Position numbers and translations under genes: made by a program. Below, one piece after another: positions 43,794-54,427 of a stretch of DNA of 64,000 nt (its first letter is position 1; each line of letters opens with the position of its first letter). The notes under the pieces were generated by a model. The model made no database searches and was not told the DNA's origin. It saw nothing but the letters and a program-made list of their open reading frames with translations. Source of the stretch: Nocardioides dokdonensis FR1436 (GTDB lineage: Bacteria; Actinomycetota; Actinomycetes; Propionibacteriales; Nocardioidaceae); assembly GCF_001653335.1 (NCBI RefSeq), contig NZ_CP015079.1:744001-808000 (forward strand), written 5' to 3'.

Positions 43794-44204
43794 TCAGTAG
43801 ATCCGGTGGATGTAGACCGCCTGCGAGGAAGCGCCCTTGTACTTGTCGTTGGGCTTGGTCTTCACGCGGTAGTAGACCCGCTTGACGCCCTTGCGAAGAC
43901 CGCGCACCTGCTGGGTGTAGCGACCCTTGTTGTTGGTCTTGATCTGGCGGAAGGTCTTCCAGCTCTTCTTGCAGTTGGAGTCGGTGCCGCACTCCTTGAA
44001 CTGCACGATGGCGTTGATCTTCGTGCCCGTGGGCGGGGTGACGCGGCCCTTGAGCACGAACTTGTTGGGCTTGGGCTCGGTGCCCTTGATGGTGATCTCG
44101 CGCGCGATCTTCTCGGCGGCGTTGGCCGGCGCCGTGACGGACGTCAGCCCGGCGACGAGGAACAGCCCGGTGAGGACTGCGAGGACGCGGTGGATGGTCC
44201 GCAT
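43794..44204 (-). CDS. Small secreted basic protein, unknown function
   Basis: 136 residues. Signal peptide (RTIHRVLAVLTGLFLVAGLTSVTAPANA, cleavage after ANA), then a Lys-rich beta-strand domain (EITIKGTEPKPNKFVLKGRV, KTFRQIKTNNKGRYTQQVRG, VYYRVKTKPNDKYKGA) with two Cys (ECGTDSNCKK) that could form a disulfide. It resembles small Ig-like or bacterial surface-adhesion folds, but I recognise no family. ATG at 44202-44204 with GCAGGAG upstream. Ends at the korB terminator. Confidence 0.82.
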   Translation of the reverse strand: MRTIHRVLAVLTGLFLVAGLTSVTAPANAAEKIAREITIKGTEPKPNKFVLKGRVTPPTGTKINAIVQFKECGTDSNCKKSWKTFRQIKTNNKGRYTQQVRGLRKGVKRVYYRVKTKPNDKYKGASSQAVYIHRIY

Positions 44205-44293
44205 GTGTGCTCCTGCTGAGGGTGTGGGGGGTGTGTCCGGCTTTACCTGCCCCCGCTGCGACCTGGCCAAACACCGGTGCCTAACCTGCTGTC

Positions 44294-45202
44294 GTGGCCG
44301 AGTCGCGCCGCGGTGTCCTGCTGGGGACCGCCGCCTACCTGATGTGGGGAGCCTTCCCCCTGTACTTCCCCCTGCTCGAACCCGCAGGTGCGCTGGAGAT
44401 GCTCGGCCACCGGGTCGTGTGGTCGGCGCTGACCATGACGATCGTGGTGGTGGCGCTGCACCAGGTCACGGCGCTGCGCGCCCTGCTCGCCGACCGGCGG
44501 CGCACGACGCTGCTGGTGGCCGCGGCGGCCACGATCACGGTCAACTGGGGCGTCTACATCTACGGCGTCACCCACGGCCGGGTGGTCGAGACGGCGCTCG
44601 GCTACTACATCAACCCCCTGGTCACCGTGCTGCTCGGCGTCCTGGTCCTGGGTGAGCGGATGCGCCGGCTCCAGTGGATCGCGCTCGGGATCGCGGCCAC
44701 CGCCGTGGTCGTGCTCACCATCGGCTACGGGCGACTGCCCTGGGTGGCGATCGTGCTGGCCCTCTCCTTCGGCAGCTACGGGCTGCTGAAGAAGACCGCC
44801 AACGCCGGAGCGGTGCCGAGCCTGACCCTGGAGACCCTGTTCATGGCGCCGGTCGCGCTCGGCTACCTCGCCCTCCTGGGCAGCAGCGGCAACGCCGACT
44901 TCGGAGCGCACGGCCTGAGCCACGCGCTGCTGCTGACGACCACCGGCGTCGTGACCGCCGTCCCGCTGCTCTGCTTCGGCGCCGCGGCGACCCGCATCCC
45001 GCTGACCACCATCGGTCTCCTGCAGTACCTCACCCCGACCCTGCAGTTCCTGCTCGGGGTGCTCTACTTCCGCGAGGACATGCCGGCCGCGCGCTGGGCC
45101 GGGTTCGTGCTCGTCTGGATCGCTCTCGCGATGTTCACGTTCGAGGCGCTGCGCCACCGGCGCCGCCAGCTGCGCCTCACCGTGGCCGCCGCCGTCGGCT
45201 GA
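44294..45202 (+). CDS. rarD: RarD/EamA family transporter
   Basis: A 302-residue ten-span transporter. GTAAYLMWGAFPLYFPLLEP, HRVVWSALTMTIVVVAL, NWGVYIYGVTHGRVVETALG and GYYINPLVTVLLGVLVLGER are the RarD signature; the second half repeats the fold (IPLTTIGLLQYLTPTLQFLL). Substrate unknown. GTG at 44294 is six bases after TAACCT (44282-44287), so it is probably leaderless. Convergent with the polyprenyl synthase gene, 15 bases apart. Confidence 0.93.
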   Translation: MAESRRGVLLGTAAYLMWGAFPLYFPLLEPAGALEMLGHRVVWSALTMTIVVVALHQVTALRALLADRRRTTLLVAAAATITVNWGVYIYGVTHGRVVETALGYYINPLVTVLLGVLVLGERMRRLQWIALGIAATAVVVLTIGYGRLPWVAIVLALSFGSYGLLKKTANAGAVPSLTLETLFMAPVALGYLALLGSSGNADFGAHGLSHALLLTTTGVVTAVPLLCFGAAATRIPLTTIGLLQYLTPTLQFLLGVLYFREDMPAARWAGFVLVWIALAMFTFEALRHRRRQLRLTVAAAVG

Positions 45203-45217
45203 GTGCGCCCGCCCGGC

Positions 45218-46240
45218 TCAGCCGGTGCGGACGGCGACGAGGTCGGCGAAGTCGGCCAGCGCATCGCGCACCGGGCCCGGGGCGAGCACGTCGAGGTGGC
45301 GCTTGGCCTCCTCGGCCCGGGCCAGGACGTAGTCGCGGGCCTCGTCCATCGCCGGGTGTCGGCGCAGCAGCATGAGGGTCTCGGCGAGCAGCGCGTCGTC
45401 CTCGAGGTCCGCGTCGAGCAGCTCGAGGAGCCGTACGTCGGCGGGGTCCTCGGAGCCGGCGCAGCCCGCCCGGGCCATCAGCACCGGCAGCGTGGCCACA
45501 CCCTCGCGCAGGTCGGTGCCGGGCGTCTTGCCGGACTCGTCGGACTCCGAGGCGACGTCGAGGATGTCGTCGGAGAGCTGGAAGGCCGAGCCGACGATCT
45601 CGCCGTACGCCGCCAGCGCCTCCTCGACCTCCCGTGAGGCGCCGCTGAAGCGGGCGCCGTAGCGGGCCGAGGTGGCGATCAGCGAACCGGTCTTGCCGGC
45701 CACCACGTCGAGGTAGTGCTGGAGCGGATCCTCACCGGGACCGGGGTCGACCGTCTCGAGGATCTGCCCCTCGACCAGGCGGGTGAACGTCTCGGCCTGG
45801 ATGCGGACGGCGTCGGCGCCCAGGCGGGAGGTGAGCTCGGAGGACCGGGCGAAGAGGAAGTCGCCGGTGAGGATGGCGACCAGGTTGTCCCACCGCGCGT
45901 TGGCCGAGTCCGCGCCGCGACGCAGCGCGGCCTCGTCCATCACGTCGTCGTGGTAGAGCGAGCCCAGGTGCGTGATCTCGACGACGCAGGCGGCCGTCAG
46001 CACGTCCTCGGCACCGGGGTCGTCGCCGGCCTCGGCGGCCAGCAGCACCAGGAGCGGGCGGAAGCGCTTGCCGCCGGCGGCCAGCAGGTGCGCCGCCGCG
46101 TCGGAGACGTACTTGGTGCGGCCCTGGACGTAGCCGGCGAGCAGCTCCTCGATCGCGTCGAGGCGCTCCTGCAGACGGGTCGCGAGGGCCGCGTCACTGA
46201 CGGGCAGGGCCAGGTTGGCCAGGGGCGGGGTCGAGCTCAC
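45218..46240 (-). CDS. Polyprenyl diphosphate synthase (menaquinone side chain)
   Basis: A 340-residue trans-prenyltransferase: GGKRFRPLLVLLAA, ITHLGSLYHDDVMDEAALRR (first Asp-rich motif), FQLSDDILDVASESDESGKT (second), and the ATLPVLMA segment. It elongates isoprenoid diphosphates; chain length cannot be read by eye. Its GTG at 46240 overlaps the nuoN stop as GTGA, so it is the last gene of the nuo operon. As complex I reduces menaquinone in Actinobacteria, it probably makes the menaquinone tail. Confidence 0.92.
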   Translation of the reverse strand: MSSTPPLANLALPVSDAALATRLQERLDAIEELLAGYVQGRTKYVSDAAAHLLAAGGKRFRPLLVLLAAEAGDDPGAEDVLTAACVVEITHLGSLYHDDVMDEAALRRGADSANARWDNLVAILTGDFLFARSSELTSRLGADAVRIQAETFTRLVEGQILETVDPGPGEDPLQHYLDVVAGKTGSLIATSARYGARFSGASREVEEALAAYGEIVGSAFQLSDDILDVASESDESGKTPGTDLREGVATLPVLMARAGCAGSEDPADVRLLELLDADLEDDALLAETLMLLRRHPAMDEARDYVLARAEEAKRHLDVLAPGPVRDALADFADLVAVRTG

Positions 46241-47826
46241 CTGATGAATTGTCCGGCATCCGCCGCCAGGTCCAGCACCGGCCCCGGCACGACGCCCAGG
46301 GCCAGGGTGCCGATCACCCCGACGGCGATGACGACGGTGGTCAGCATCGACGGCGTGGTCACCGAGGCGACCTCGCCCTCGGGCTCGGCGAAGTACATGA
46401 TCCGGATCTGGTTGACGTAGAAGTACACCGACAGCACGCTGGCGAGGATCGCCACGAGCACGACCGGCCAGGCCCCTGCGGCGAGCGCGACGGTGAAGAC
46501 CGCCCACTTGCCGGTGAAGCCCGCGGTCAGCGGGATGCCGGCCATCGAGAGCAGGAAGAACGCGAACGCGCCGGCCACGATCGGCGAGCGCCGCCCGAGC
46601 CCGGCCCAGCGCGCCATCCGGGTCGCCTCACCGGAGGAGTCGCGCACCAGCGTGACGATCGCGAAGGCGCCCATGGTCGCGAAGCTGTAGGCCGCCAGGT
46701 AGAACAGCACCGACTGCAGCGCGGTGATCTGGCCCTCGGCGAGCTCGCTGGCGCTCTGCACGCCGAGCACGCCGGTGATCAGGAAGCCGGTGTGGGCGAT
46801 CGCGGAGTAGGCCAGCATCCGCTTCACGTCGGTCTGCACGATCGCGAGCACCGCGCCCACGAGCATCGTGAGGATGGCCACGACCCACAGCATCGGCTGC
46901 CAGGACCAGCGCTCGGCGCCGAAGGCGACGTAGAGCAGGCGCAGCATCGCGCCGAAGGCGGCGACCTTGGTGCCGGCGGCCATGAAGGCGGTCACCGCGG
47001 TCGGGGCGCCCTGGTAGACGTCCGGCGTCCAGGAGTGGAACGGCACGGCGCCGACCTTGAAGAACACGCCGACCATCAGCATGCCGATGCCCACGAGCAG
47101 CAGGGCCCGGTTGCCGGTGTCGTTGCGCACCGCCGCGTCGATCGCCGCCAGGTCCATGGACCCGGCGAAGCCGTAGACCAGCGCGACGCCGTAGAGGAAG
47201 AAGCCGGAGGAGAACGCGCCCAGCAGGAAGTACTTCAGCGCCGCCTCCTGGCTGAGCAGGCGCCGGCGTCGCGCCAGGCCGCAGAGCAGGTAGAGCGGCA
47301 GCGAGAGCACCTCGAGCGCCACGAACATGGTCAGCAGGTCGCCCGAGGCCGGGAAGAGCAGCATGCCGGTGACGGCGAACATCAGCAGCGGGTAGACCTC
47401 GCTGTGGTCGAGGCCCTGGGCCCGGCGCTCGGCCTCGGTGCCCGGGAGGGCTGCGGCCTGGCCGGCGAAGGCCGAGACCCCGCTCTCGAGGCGGCGCTCG
47501 GCGAAGAGCGCCACGCCACCGAGGGCGAAGACCAGCAGGAGCCCCCAGATGAAGACGGTCGGGCCGTCGACGACGACCGACCCGGCCGCACCGATCAGGC
47601 CGCGGGCGGCGCCGCCCTCGGTCGGCTCCAGGTCCATGCCGATCAGCACGGTGCCCACGAGGGCGGCGAGCAGACCGGCGACGGCCAGCACCACCTGGAC
47701 GCCGTGACGGCGCTCGCGGGGCAGGAAGGCCTCAGCGAGGAGCCCGAGGCAGGCGACGCCGAAGACCACGAAGAGCGGCCAGATGCTGGCGTACTCCATC
47801 AGCGGCTTGGTGAACTCGGGGCCCAT
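46237..47826 (-). CDS. nuoN: NADH-quinone oxidoreductase subunit N
   Basis: 529 residues, antiporter-like proton-channel subunit of complex I. FVALEVLSLPLYLLCGLARR, EAALKYFLLGAFSSGFFLYG, KVGAVPFHSWTPDVYQGAPT and KRMLAYSAIAHTGFL are typical. ATG at 47826 overlaps the nuoM stop as TGATG; the stop overlaps the polyprenyl synthase start. Confidence 0.96.
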   Translation of the reverse strand: MGPEFTKPLMEYASIWPLFVVFGVACLGLLAEAFLPRERRHGVQVVLAVAGLLAALVGTVLIGMDLEPTEGGAARGLIGAAGSVVVDGPTVFIWGLLLVFALGGVALFAERRLESGVSAFAGQAAALPGTEAERRAQGLDHSEVYPLLMFAVTGMLLFPASGDLLTMFVALEVLSLPLYLLCGLARRRRLLSQEAALKYFLLGAFSSGFFLYGVALVYGFAGSMDLAAIDAAVRNDTGNRALLLVGIGMLMVGVFFKVGAVPFHSWTPDVYQGAPTAVTAFMAAGTKVAAFGAMLRLLYVAFGAERWSWQPMLWVVAILTMLVGAVLAIVQTDVKRMLAYSAIAHTGFLITGVLGVQSASELAEGQITALQSVLFYLAAYSFATMGAFAIVTLVRDSSGEATRMARWAGLGRRSPIVAGAFAFFLLSMAGIPLTAGFTGKWAVFTVALAAGAWPVVLVAILASVLSVYFYVNQIRIMYFAEPEGEVASVTTPSMLTTVVIAVGVIGTLALGVVPGPVLDLAADAGQFIR

Positions 47827-49418
47827 CAGTTCTCGCCCTCCTCGGCGGTGTCGCTGTCGCTGTGCACGTCGGTGCCCGCGGCGGGCGCGGTCACCTCCGG
47901 CGGGTCGTCACTGACGCCCACCTGGCTGAGCAGGTCACCGACGTAGGGGTCGGAGGCCTCCATCAGCGGCAGCGGGTAGAAGCCGAAGAACACCAGGCCC
48001 ACGAAGAGCGGAGCCACGGCGACCGTCTCGCGCAGCGTGATGTCGCGGGTCGTCGCCACCGTGCCGGGCACCGGGTCGAGGCCCGGGCCGGTCATGGTGC
48101 GCTGGTACATCCACAGGGCGTAGATGGCGGCCAGCACGATGCCGGTGACCGCCACCGCGCCGACGTACCAGGCGTACTGGAAGGCCGCGATGATGACGAG
48201 CATCTCGGAGACGAAGGTGCTCAGGCCGGGCAGGCCCAGCGCCGCCAGGCCGGCGATCAGGAACAGGCCGGCGAGGACCGGGGTGAGCTTCTCGATCCCG
48301 CCCATCTCGCGGATCGAGGCGGTGCCCCGGCGCTGGACGATGAAGCCCGCCACCAGGAACAGCGCCGCGGTGCCGAGACCGTGGTTGACCATGTAGAGGA
48401 TCGAACCGGTGCCGCCCTGCGTCGAGAAGACGAAGATGCCCAGGGTGATGAAGCCGAAGTGGCTCAGCGAGGTCAGACCGATCAGGCGCATCAGGTCGTC
48501 CTGGCCGATGGCCACCAGCGCGCCGTAGACGATCGAGACCAGCGCGAGGACCACCACCAGGGGGGTCGCCCACTGCGAGGCCTCGGGGAACAGCCCCAGG
48601 CAGAAGCGGAGCATCCCGAAGGTGCCGATCTTGTCGAGCACGCAGACCAGCAGCACCGCGGTGCCGGGGGTGGCCCGCTCGGTGGTGTCGGCCAGCCAGG
48701 TGTGCACCGGGAACAGCGGCGCCTTGATCGCGAAGGCGATGAAGAAGGCGGCGAAGAGCCAACGCCCGGCACTGGTGCTGATGTCGAGCTCGGCGAGGTC
48801 GGAGAGCAGGTACGACGGCGTGCCCTGCTGGGCGGAGACGACGTAGAGGCCGATGACGCCACCGAGCAGCACCAGGCCGCCGGCGAGCTGGAACATCAGG
48901 AACTTGATCGCGGCCGCGCTGCGACCCACCCGCCCGAAGCCGCCGATGAGGAAGTAGGCGGGGATCAGGGTCGCCTCGAAGACGACGTAGAACAGGAAGA
49001 CGTCGGTGGCCATGAAGACCGCGAGCGAGAGGGCCTCGAGGGCCAGTGCCCAGGCGACGAACGCGGCGGGCGAGCCCTGCTCGCCCCCGTCGAGGTAGCC
49101 CTCGTGGTCGCGCCAGGACGCCAGCAGCACGATCGGCACCAGCACCGCGGTCAGCAGCACCAGGAGCAGGCCGAGACCGTCGAGGCCGAGGGCGTAGTGG
49201 ACCCCGAAGGCGCTGATCCAGTCGTGGGTCTCGGTGAGCTGCATGCCCCCGTCGACGTCGTACTGGAAGGCGACCGCGACGGCGAGCGCCAGCGTGCCGA
49301 GGGAGACACCCAGACCGACCTGCTTGACCAGCGTCGGCGAGGTGCGCAGGAACGGGATCGCCACCGCCCCGACGAGGGGAAGCAGGATCAGGAGGCTGAG
49401 CCAGGGGAAGTCAGACAT
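47826..49418 (-). CDS. nuoM: NADH-quinone oxidoreductase subunit M
   Basis: 530 residues, antiporter-like subunit. FYVVFEATLIPAYFLIGGFG (key Glu), FAIKAPLFPVHTWLADT, MRLIGLTSLSHFGFITLG. A C-terminal Asp/Glu-rich tail of about 25 residues is added. ATG overlaps the nuoL stop as TGATG. Confidence 0.96.
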   Translation of the reverse strand: MSDFPWLSLLILLPLVGAVAIPFLRTSPTLVKQVGLGVSLGTLALAVAVAFQYDVDGGMQLTETHDWISAFGVHYALGLDGLGLLLVLLTAVLVPIVLLASWRDHEGYLDGGEQGSPAAFVAWALALEALSLAVFMATDVFLFYVVFEATLIPAYFLIGGFGRVGRSAAAIKFLMFQLAGGLVLLGGVIGLYVVSAQQGTPSYLLSDLAELDISTSAGRWLFAAFFIAFAIKAPLFPVHTWLADTTERATPGTAVLLVCVLDKIGTFGMLRFCLGLFPEASQWATPLVVVLALVSIVYGALVAIGQDDLMRLIGLTSLSHFGFITLGIFVFSTQGGTGSILYMVNHGLGTAALFLVAGFIVQRRGTASIREMGGIEKLTPVLAGLFLIAGLAALGLPGLSTFVSEMLVIIAAFQYAWYVGAVAVTGIVLAAIYALWMYQRTMTGPGLDPVPGTVATTRDITLRETVAVAPLFVGLVFFGFYPLPLMEASDPYVGDLLSQVGVSDDPPEVTAPAAGTDVHSDSDTAEEGEN

Positions 49419-51358
49419 CAGAGGTTCACCACCAGGAGCGCCGCGACGACGAGGATGACTCCGCCGAGCACGGAGAGGGCGTAGGAGCGCACGAAACCGT
49501 TCTGGACCTTGCGCAGCTGGCCACCGAGCGCGGCCGTGACACCGGCCCCGCCGGTGAACAGCGCGTCGACCAGGCTGCGGTCACCGCGGGTGAGCCCCAC
49601 GGCGGCGCGCCGTCCCGGGTTGATGACCAGGGTCTCGTTGATGGTGTCGCCGTAGAGGTCGGCGCGTGCGGCACGGGTGGCGAAGGAGACGTCCTGCGGT
49701 GCGTCGACCGGGACGGCCCGCTTGCCGAACAGGACCCACGCGACCGCGACGCCGAGGCCGACCGCGACGAGGATCGCAGCGGTGATCACGATCGCCGGGA
49801 CCGGCGGCTCGTGCTCGGGGATGGTGCCGACGACCGGCGCGAGCCAGTCGACGATCCAGTGGCCCAGGAGCAGGAGCCCGCCCAGGACCGACAGCGCGGC
49901 GAGCGCGACCAGCGGGCCGGTCATCACCGAGGGCGACTCGTGGGGGTGCGTGCCGTCCTTCCAGCGCTTCTCGCCGAAGAAGGTCATCAGCATCAGCCGG
50001 GTCATGTAGAAGCCGGTGACGCCGGCGCCGATCAGCGCGGCGGCGCCGGCGATCGGGCTCTCGACGAGCGCGGTCTCGATGATCTTGTCCTTGGACCAGA
50101 AGCCCGAGAACAGCGGGAAGCCGATGATCGCGAGGTAGCCCATCGCGAAGGTCAGGAAGGTGACCGGCATCAGCTTGCGCAGGCCGCCGTAGCGGCGCAT
50201 GTCGACCTCGTCGTCCATGCCGTGCATGACCGAACCGGCCCCCAGGAACATGTTGGCCTTGAAGAAGCCGTGGGTGATGAGGTGGAAGATCGCGAAGGCG
50301 TAGCCGTACACGCCGAGCCCGGCGGCCAGCATCATGTAGCCGATCTGGCTCATCGTGGAACCGGCCAGGGCCTTCTTGATGTCGTCCTTGGCACAACCGA
50401 TGACCGCACCCCACAGGAGCGTGACGGTGGCGACGACGATGACCGCGGTCTGCGCGTGCGGGGCGAGCTCGAAGACGAAGTTCGAGCGCACCACGAGGTA
50501 GACACCGGCGGTGACCATGGTCGCGGCGTGGATGAGCGCGGAGACCGGGGTGGGGCCCTCCATGGCGTCGAGCAGCCACGACTGCAGCGGCACCTGCGCG
50601 GACTTGCCGCAGGCTGCGAGGAGGAGCAGCAGGCCCAGCGCCGTCAGCACGCCCTCGCCGGCGCCGGAGGCGTTGGCGCTGATCACGCTGAAGCTGGTCG
50701 AGCCGAAGGTGACGAAGAAGAGCGCGATGCCGAGGCTGAGCCCGATGTCGCCGACACGGTTGACGACGAAGGCCTTCTTGGCCGCGGCGGCCGCCGAGGG
50801 CTTGTGCTGCCAGAACCCGATGAGCAGGTACGAGGCCAGGCCGACGCCCTCCCAGCCCAGGAACAGGCCGAGGTAGTTCTCGCTGAGCACCAGCATCAGC
50901 ATGGCGGCGACGAAGAGGTTGAGGTAGGCGAAGAAGCGGCGACGACGGGGGTCGTGCTCCATGTAGCCGATGGAGTAGACGTGGATCAGTGAGCCGACAC
51001 CGGTGATGAGGAGCAGGAACAGCACCGACAGCGGGTCGAGGAGCAGGTCGATGGAGACCGTGAGGTCACCGACGCGCATCCAGTCGTACAGGTGCTGCAC
51101 GACCTGGCGCTCGCCCTCGTCGCGACCCAGCATCGACACGAAGAGCACGACGCTGAGGGCGAAGGAGCCGACGGCGGTGAGCGTGCCGAGCCAGTGGCCC
51201 CACGCGTCCGTACGCCGACCGCCGAGCAGCAGGAGCGCGGCACCGGCCAGCGGCAGCGCGATGACCAGCCACAGCAGGGAGAAGACACCATCGGCGCCCA
51301 CGGGGTCGATCACGGGGATGGCTGCGCCACCCTCGGACATGAGAAACATCTGCGGCAT
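49418..51358 (-). CDS. nuoL: NADH-quinone oxidoreductase subunit L
   Basis: 646 residues, largest antiporter-like subunit, with the long lateral helix near the C-terminus. [20 protein letters not shown] (key Glu), [40 protein letters not shown] and [20 protein letters not shown] are conserved. ATG at 51358, four bases after nuoK. Confidence 0.97.
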   Translation of the reverse strand: MPQMFLMSEGGAAIPVIDPVGADGVFSLLWLVIALPLAGAALLLLGGRRTDAWGHWLGTLTAVGSFALSVVLFVSMLGRDEGERQVVQHLYDWMRVGDLTVSIDLLLDPLSVLFLLLITGVGSLIHVYSIGYMEHDPRRRRFFAYLNLFVAAMLMLVLSENYLGLFLGWEGVGLASYLLIGFWQHKPSAAAAAKKAFVVNRVGDIGLSLGIALFFVTFGSTSFSVISANASGAGEGVLTALGLLLLLAACGKSAQVPLQSWLLDAMEGPTPVSALIHAATMVTAGVYLVVRSNFVFELAPHAQTAVIVVATVTLLWGAVIGCAKDDIKKALAGSTMSQIGYMMLAAGLGVYGYAFAIFHLITHGFFKANMFLGAGSVMHGMDDEVDMRRYGGLRKLMPVTFLTFAMGYLAIIGFPLFSGFWSKDKIIETALVESPIAGAAALIGAGVTGFYMTRLMLMTFFGEKRWKDGTHPHESPSVMTGPLVALAALSVLGGLLLLGHWIVDWLAPVVGTIPEHEPPVPAIVITAAILVAVGLGVAVAWVLFGKRAVPVDAPQDVSFATRAARADLYGDTINETLVINPGRRAAVGLTRGDRSLVDALFTGGAGVTAALGGQLRKVQNGFVRSYALSVLGGVILVVAALLVVNL

Positions 51359-51362
51359 GCTC

Positions 51363-51668
51363 CTAGTACTTCAGCAGGCTCGCGTCGTCGACCGAGGCCG
51401 AGCGACGAGTCCGGAAGATGGTCATGATGATCGCGAGCCCGACCACGACCTCGGCTGCGGCCACCACCATCACGAAGAAGGCGGCGACCTGGCCGTCGAG
51501 GTTGCCGTGCTGCTTGGCGAAGGCGACCAGCGCGAGGTTGCAGGCGTTGAGCATCAGCTCCACGCACATGAAGACGACGATCGCGTTGCGCCGCGTGAGC
51601 ACGCCCACGGTGCCGATCGTGAACAGGATCGTGCTCAGCACGATGTAGGGGGTGACGTCGTCCATCAC
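51363..51668 (-). CDS. nuoK: NADH-quinone oxidoreductase subunit K
   Basis: 101 residues, three spans. [20 protein letters not shown] carries the channel Glu, and [20 protein letters not shown] the second. GTG at 51668 overlaps the nuoJ stop as GTGA; the ATG at 51665 is equally possible and would drop one residue. Confidence 0.95.
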   Translation of the reverse strand: MMDDVTPYIVLSTILFTIGTVGVLTRRNAIVVFMCVELMLNACNLALVAFAKQHGNLDGQVAAFFVMVVAAAEVVVGLAIIMTIFRTRRSASVDDASLLKY

Positions 51669-52546
51669 TCGTCTCCCTCGGGCTGGTCGGCCGGGCCGGT
51701 GCGGTCGGGGCGGTGGGGGTCCTCGGGGTTCTCGGTGTTGTGACCGGCGCCCGCGGACGTGTCGGTCGCGCTCGCGGCTCCGCCGGAGACGCCCCGCACG
51801 CCGTCGAGGGTGCGCTGCACCTCGTCGATGTCCTCGGCCAGGGCCGGGGCCGAGCGCACGGTGCCGCGCGCGGCCAGCACCCGCGAGACCGAGCTGAGCA
51901 GCGGGGTGCCGTCGGGCAGCAGCGCCGGGGTGTCGACCGCGTTGTGCCGGGCGTAGACGCCCGGGGCGGGCAGCGGACCGAGGTGCTTGCCGGACTCGCC
52001 GTACTCGCGCACCCGGCGCGCGGCCATCGCCTGCTGGCCCTCCTTGGGCTCCAGGCGCTCGCGGTGGGCCAGCAGCATGGCGCCCACGGCGGCGGTGATC
52101 AGCAGGGCCGCGGTGGCCTCGAAGGCCAGGACGTACCGCCCGAAGAGCAGGTCGGCGAGCCCCTCGATGTTGCCGCCGGCGTTCGCGCCGGTCATCCCGG
52201 TCATCGTGCCCAGCGACATCTGGGCGACCAGCACGACCAGCAGCGTGCCCATCACCAGGCCCGCCAGCACTGCCAGCACCCGCTGCCCGCGGATCGTCTC
52301 GACCAGCGAGTCGGCGGCGTCGACGCCGACGAGCATCAGCACGAACAGGAACAGCATCATGATCGCGCCGGTGTAGACGATGATCTGCACCGCGAAGAGG
52401 AACGGCGCGTCGAGGCTCAGGTAGACCACCGCGAGGCTGATCATCACCACGGCCAGCAGCAGGGCCGAGTGCACCGCGCGGCGCACCAGGACGACGCCGA
52501 GGGCGGCCGCCACCATGAGGGGGGCCAGGATCCAGAAGACGATCAC
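51665..52546 (-). CDS. nuoJ: NADH-quinone oxidoreductase subunit J
   Basis: 293 residues. Five membrane spans in the first 180 residues ([20 protein letters not shown] is the conserved helix) and a soluble tail of about 110 residues rich in Gly, Asp and Pro, longer than in E. coli but common in Actinobacteria. GTG at 52544-52546 overlaps the nuoI stop. Confidence 0.94.
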   Translation of the reverse strand: MIVFWILAPLMVAAALGVVLVRRAVHSALLLAVVMISLAVVYLSLDAPFLFAVQIIVYTGAIMMLFLFVLMLVGVDAADSLVETIRGQRVLAVLAGLVMGTLLVVLVAQMSLGTMTGMTGANAGGNIEGLADLLFGRYVLAFEATAALLITAAVGAMLLAHRERLEPKEGQQAMAARRVREYGESGKHLGPLPAPGVYARHNAVDTPALLPDGTPLLSSVSRVLAARGTVRSAPALAEDIDEVQRTLDGVRGVSGGAASATDTSAGAGHNTENPEDPHRPDRTGPADQPEGDE

Positions 52547-53124
52547 CGGGGGGCCTCCTCGGTGCCGCCGGCGCCGGGGGCCGGGGCGGCGTACTGGCCG
52601 CGGTAGTAGTCGGTCTCGTCGTCGCCGAGCAGCATCGCGTGCGGAGGCTGCTCCATGCCCGGGAGCAGCGGCGCGAGCAGGTCGGACTTCTCGTAGATCA
52701 GGCTCTCGCGGGTGGAGTCGGCCAGCTCGTACTCGTTGGTCATGGTCAGCGCCCGCGTCGGGCACGCCTCGATGCACAGCCCGCACAGGATGCAGCGCAG
52801 GTAGTTGATCTGGTAGACGGCGCCGTAGCGCTCGCCGGGGCTGAAGCGGCCCTCGGAGTCGGGGTCGTCGCTGTTGCCGGCGCCCTCGACGTAGATCGCG
52901 TCAGCGGGGCAGGCCCAGGCGCACAGCTCGCACCCGATGCACTTCTCCAGCCCGTCGGGCCAGCGGTTGAGCTGGTGGCGGCCGTGGAACCGCGGTGCGG
53001 TCGGCAGCTTCTCGAAGGGGTACTGCTCGGTGACGACCTTGCGGAACATGGTGCGGAACGTGACCCCGAAACCCGCGACGGGGTCCCAGAACTGCTCCTT
53101 GATGCTCTTGGAACTCTCTGCCAT
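52543..53124 (-). CDS. nuoI: NADH-quinone oxidoreductase subunit I
   Basis: 193 residues, binds two [4Fe-4S] clusters (N6a, N6b): [20 protein letters not shown] and [20 protein letters not shown], with all eight Cys. ATG at 53122-53124, one base after the nuoH stop. Confidence 0.97.
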   Translation of the reverse strand: MAESSKSIKEQFWDPVAGFGVTFRTMFRKVVTEQYPFEKLPTAPRFHGRHQLNRWPDGLEKCIGCELCAWACPADAIYVEGAGNSDDPDSEGRFSPGERYGAVYQINYLRCILCGLCIEACPTRALTMTNEYELADSTRESLIYEKSDLLAPLLPGMEQPPHAMLLGDDETDYYRGQYAAPAPGAGGTEEAPR

Positions 53125-53125
53125 G

Positions 53126-54427
53126 TCAGCTCTCCTCGGTGGTGCCCGGGGCGCCGGTGGTGACCGTGGCCTGCGTGCGGGACGACGGGAACGTGAGCGG
53201 TGCGGCGGCGCCGCGGACGGGGCCCCCGCCGGGCATGGGCGGCACCGGGTAGGCGCCGGTCGGTGCGGTGTGGTCGGGCTGGTCGGCGACCTCGGGCTCG
53301 TCGGAGCCGAAGAACCCCCACAGGAGGATCAGGGCCAGCAGGACCCCACCGCCGATGAGGATCTCCTGGGTGCCGAAGTCGTAGGCCGTGGAGACGTAGC
53401 GCATCGTGGCGACCAGGACGACCCAGGCCAGCGCGAACGGGATCAGCACCTTCCAGCCCAGGTTCATGAACTGGTCGTAGCGCATCCGGGGCAGCGTGCC
53501 GCGCAGCCAGATGAAGAAGAAGATGAACCCGAGCATCTTGGCGAAGAACCAGATGACGGGCACGTAGCCCTCGTTGGCGCCGGCCCAGACCTCGTCGATC
53601 CAGAACGGTGCCCGCCACCCGCCGAGGAACAGCGTCGTGGCCAACGCCGAGACGGTCGCCATGTTGATGTACTCGCCGAGGAAGAAGAGCGCGAACTTGA
53701 GCGAGGAGTACTCGGTGTGGAACCCGCCGACCAGCTCGCCCTCGGCCTCGGGGAGGTCGAAGGGCGCGCGGTTGGTCTCCCCGACCATCGAGATCACGTA
53801 GATCACGAAGGAGGGGAACAGGATCGCCCCGAACCACCAGTCCTCCTGGGCGGCGACGATCTCGGAGGTCGACAGCGAGCCCGCGTACAGGAAGACCGCG
53901 ATGAGCGCGAGGCCCATCGAGACCTCGTAGGAGATCATCTGGGCGCTGGAGCGCAGGCCGCCGAGCAGCGAGTACGTCGAGCCGCTGGACCAGCCGCCGA
54001 GCACGATGCCGTAGATGCCGATGGAGGCGATCGCCATCACGAAGAGCACCGCCACGGGCATGTCGGTCAGCTGCAGCGGGGTGCGCTGCCCGAACATCGT
54101 GACCTCGGGGCCGAACGGGATCACCGCGAAGGTGACGAAGGCCGGGACCACCACGAGCACCGGGGCGAGGACGAAGACGACCTTGTCGGCCGCCTTGGGG
54201 ATGATGTCCTCCTTCAGCGCGAGCTTCACCCCGTCCGCCAGGGACTGGAGCAGGCCGAAGGGGCCGTTGACGTTGGGGCCGATGCGGTGCTGCATGCGGG
54301 CCACGACCCGCCGCTCCCACCAGATGTTGAACAGCGTCAGCAGCACCAGCACGACGAAGATGAGCACGGCCTTGACCAGCACCAGCCACCAGACGTCCTG
54401 GCCGAAGAGCGGCAGTTCGGCGTTCAC
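53126..54427 (-). CDS. nuoH: NADH-quinone oxidoreductase subunit H
   Basis: 433 residues, lines the quinone tunnel. [53 protein letters not shown] and GFHTEYSS are conserved. A C-terminal extension of about 60 residues (Pro/Thr-rich) follows the last span. GTG overlaps the nuoG stop as GTGA. Confidence 0.96.
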   Translation of the reverse strand: MNAELPLFGQDVWWLVLVKAVLIFVVLVLLTLFNIWWERRVVARMQHRIGPNVNGPFGLLQSLADGVKLALKEDIIPKAADKVVFVLAPVLVVVPAFVTFAVIPFGPEVTMFGQRTPLQLTDMPVAVLFVMAIASIGIYGIVLGGWSSGSTYSLLGGLRSSAQMISYEVSMGLALIAVFLYAGSLSTSEIVAAQEDWWFGAILFPSFVIYVISMVGETNRAPFDLPEAEGELVGGFHTEYSSLKFALFFLGEYINMATVSALATTLFLGGWRAPFWIDEVWAGANEGYVPVIWFFAKMLGFIFFFIWLRGTLPRMRYDQFMNLGWKVLIPFALAWVVLVATMRYVSTAYDFGTQEILIGGGVLLALILLWGFFGSDEPEVADQPDHTAPTGAYPVPPMPGGGPVRGAAAPLTFPSSRTQATVTTGAPGTTEES

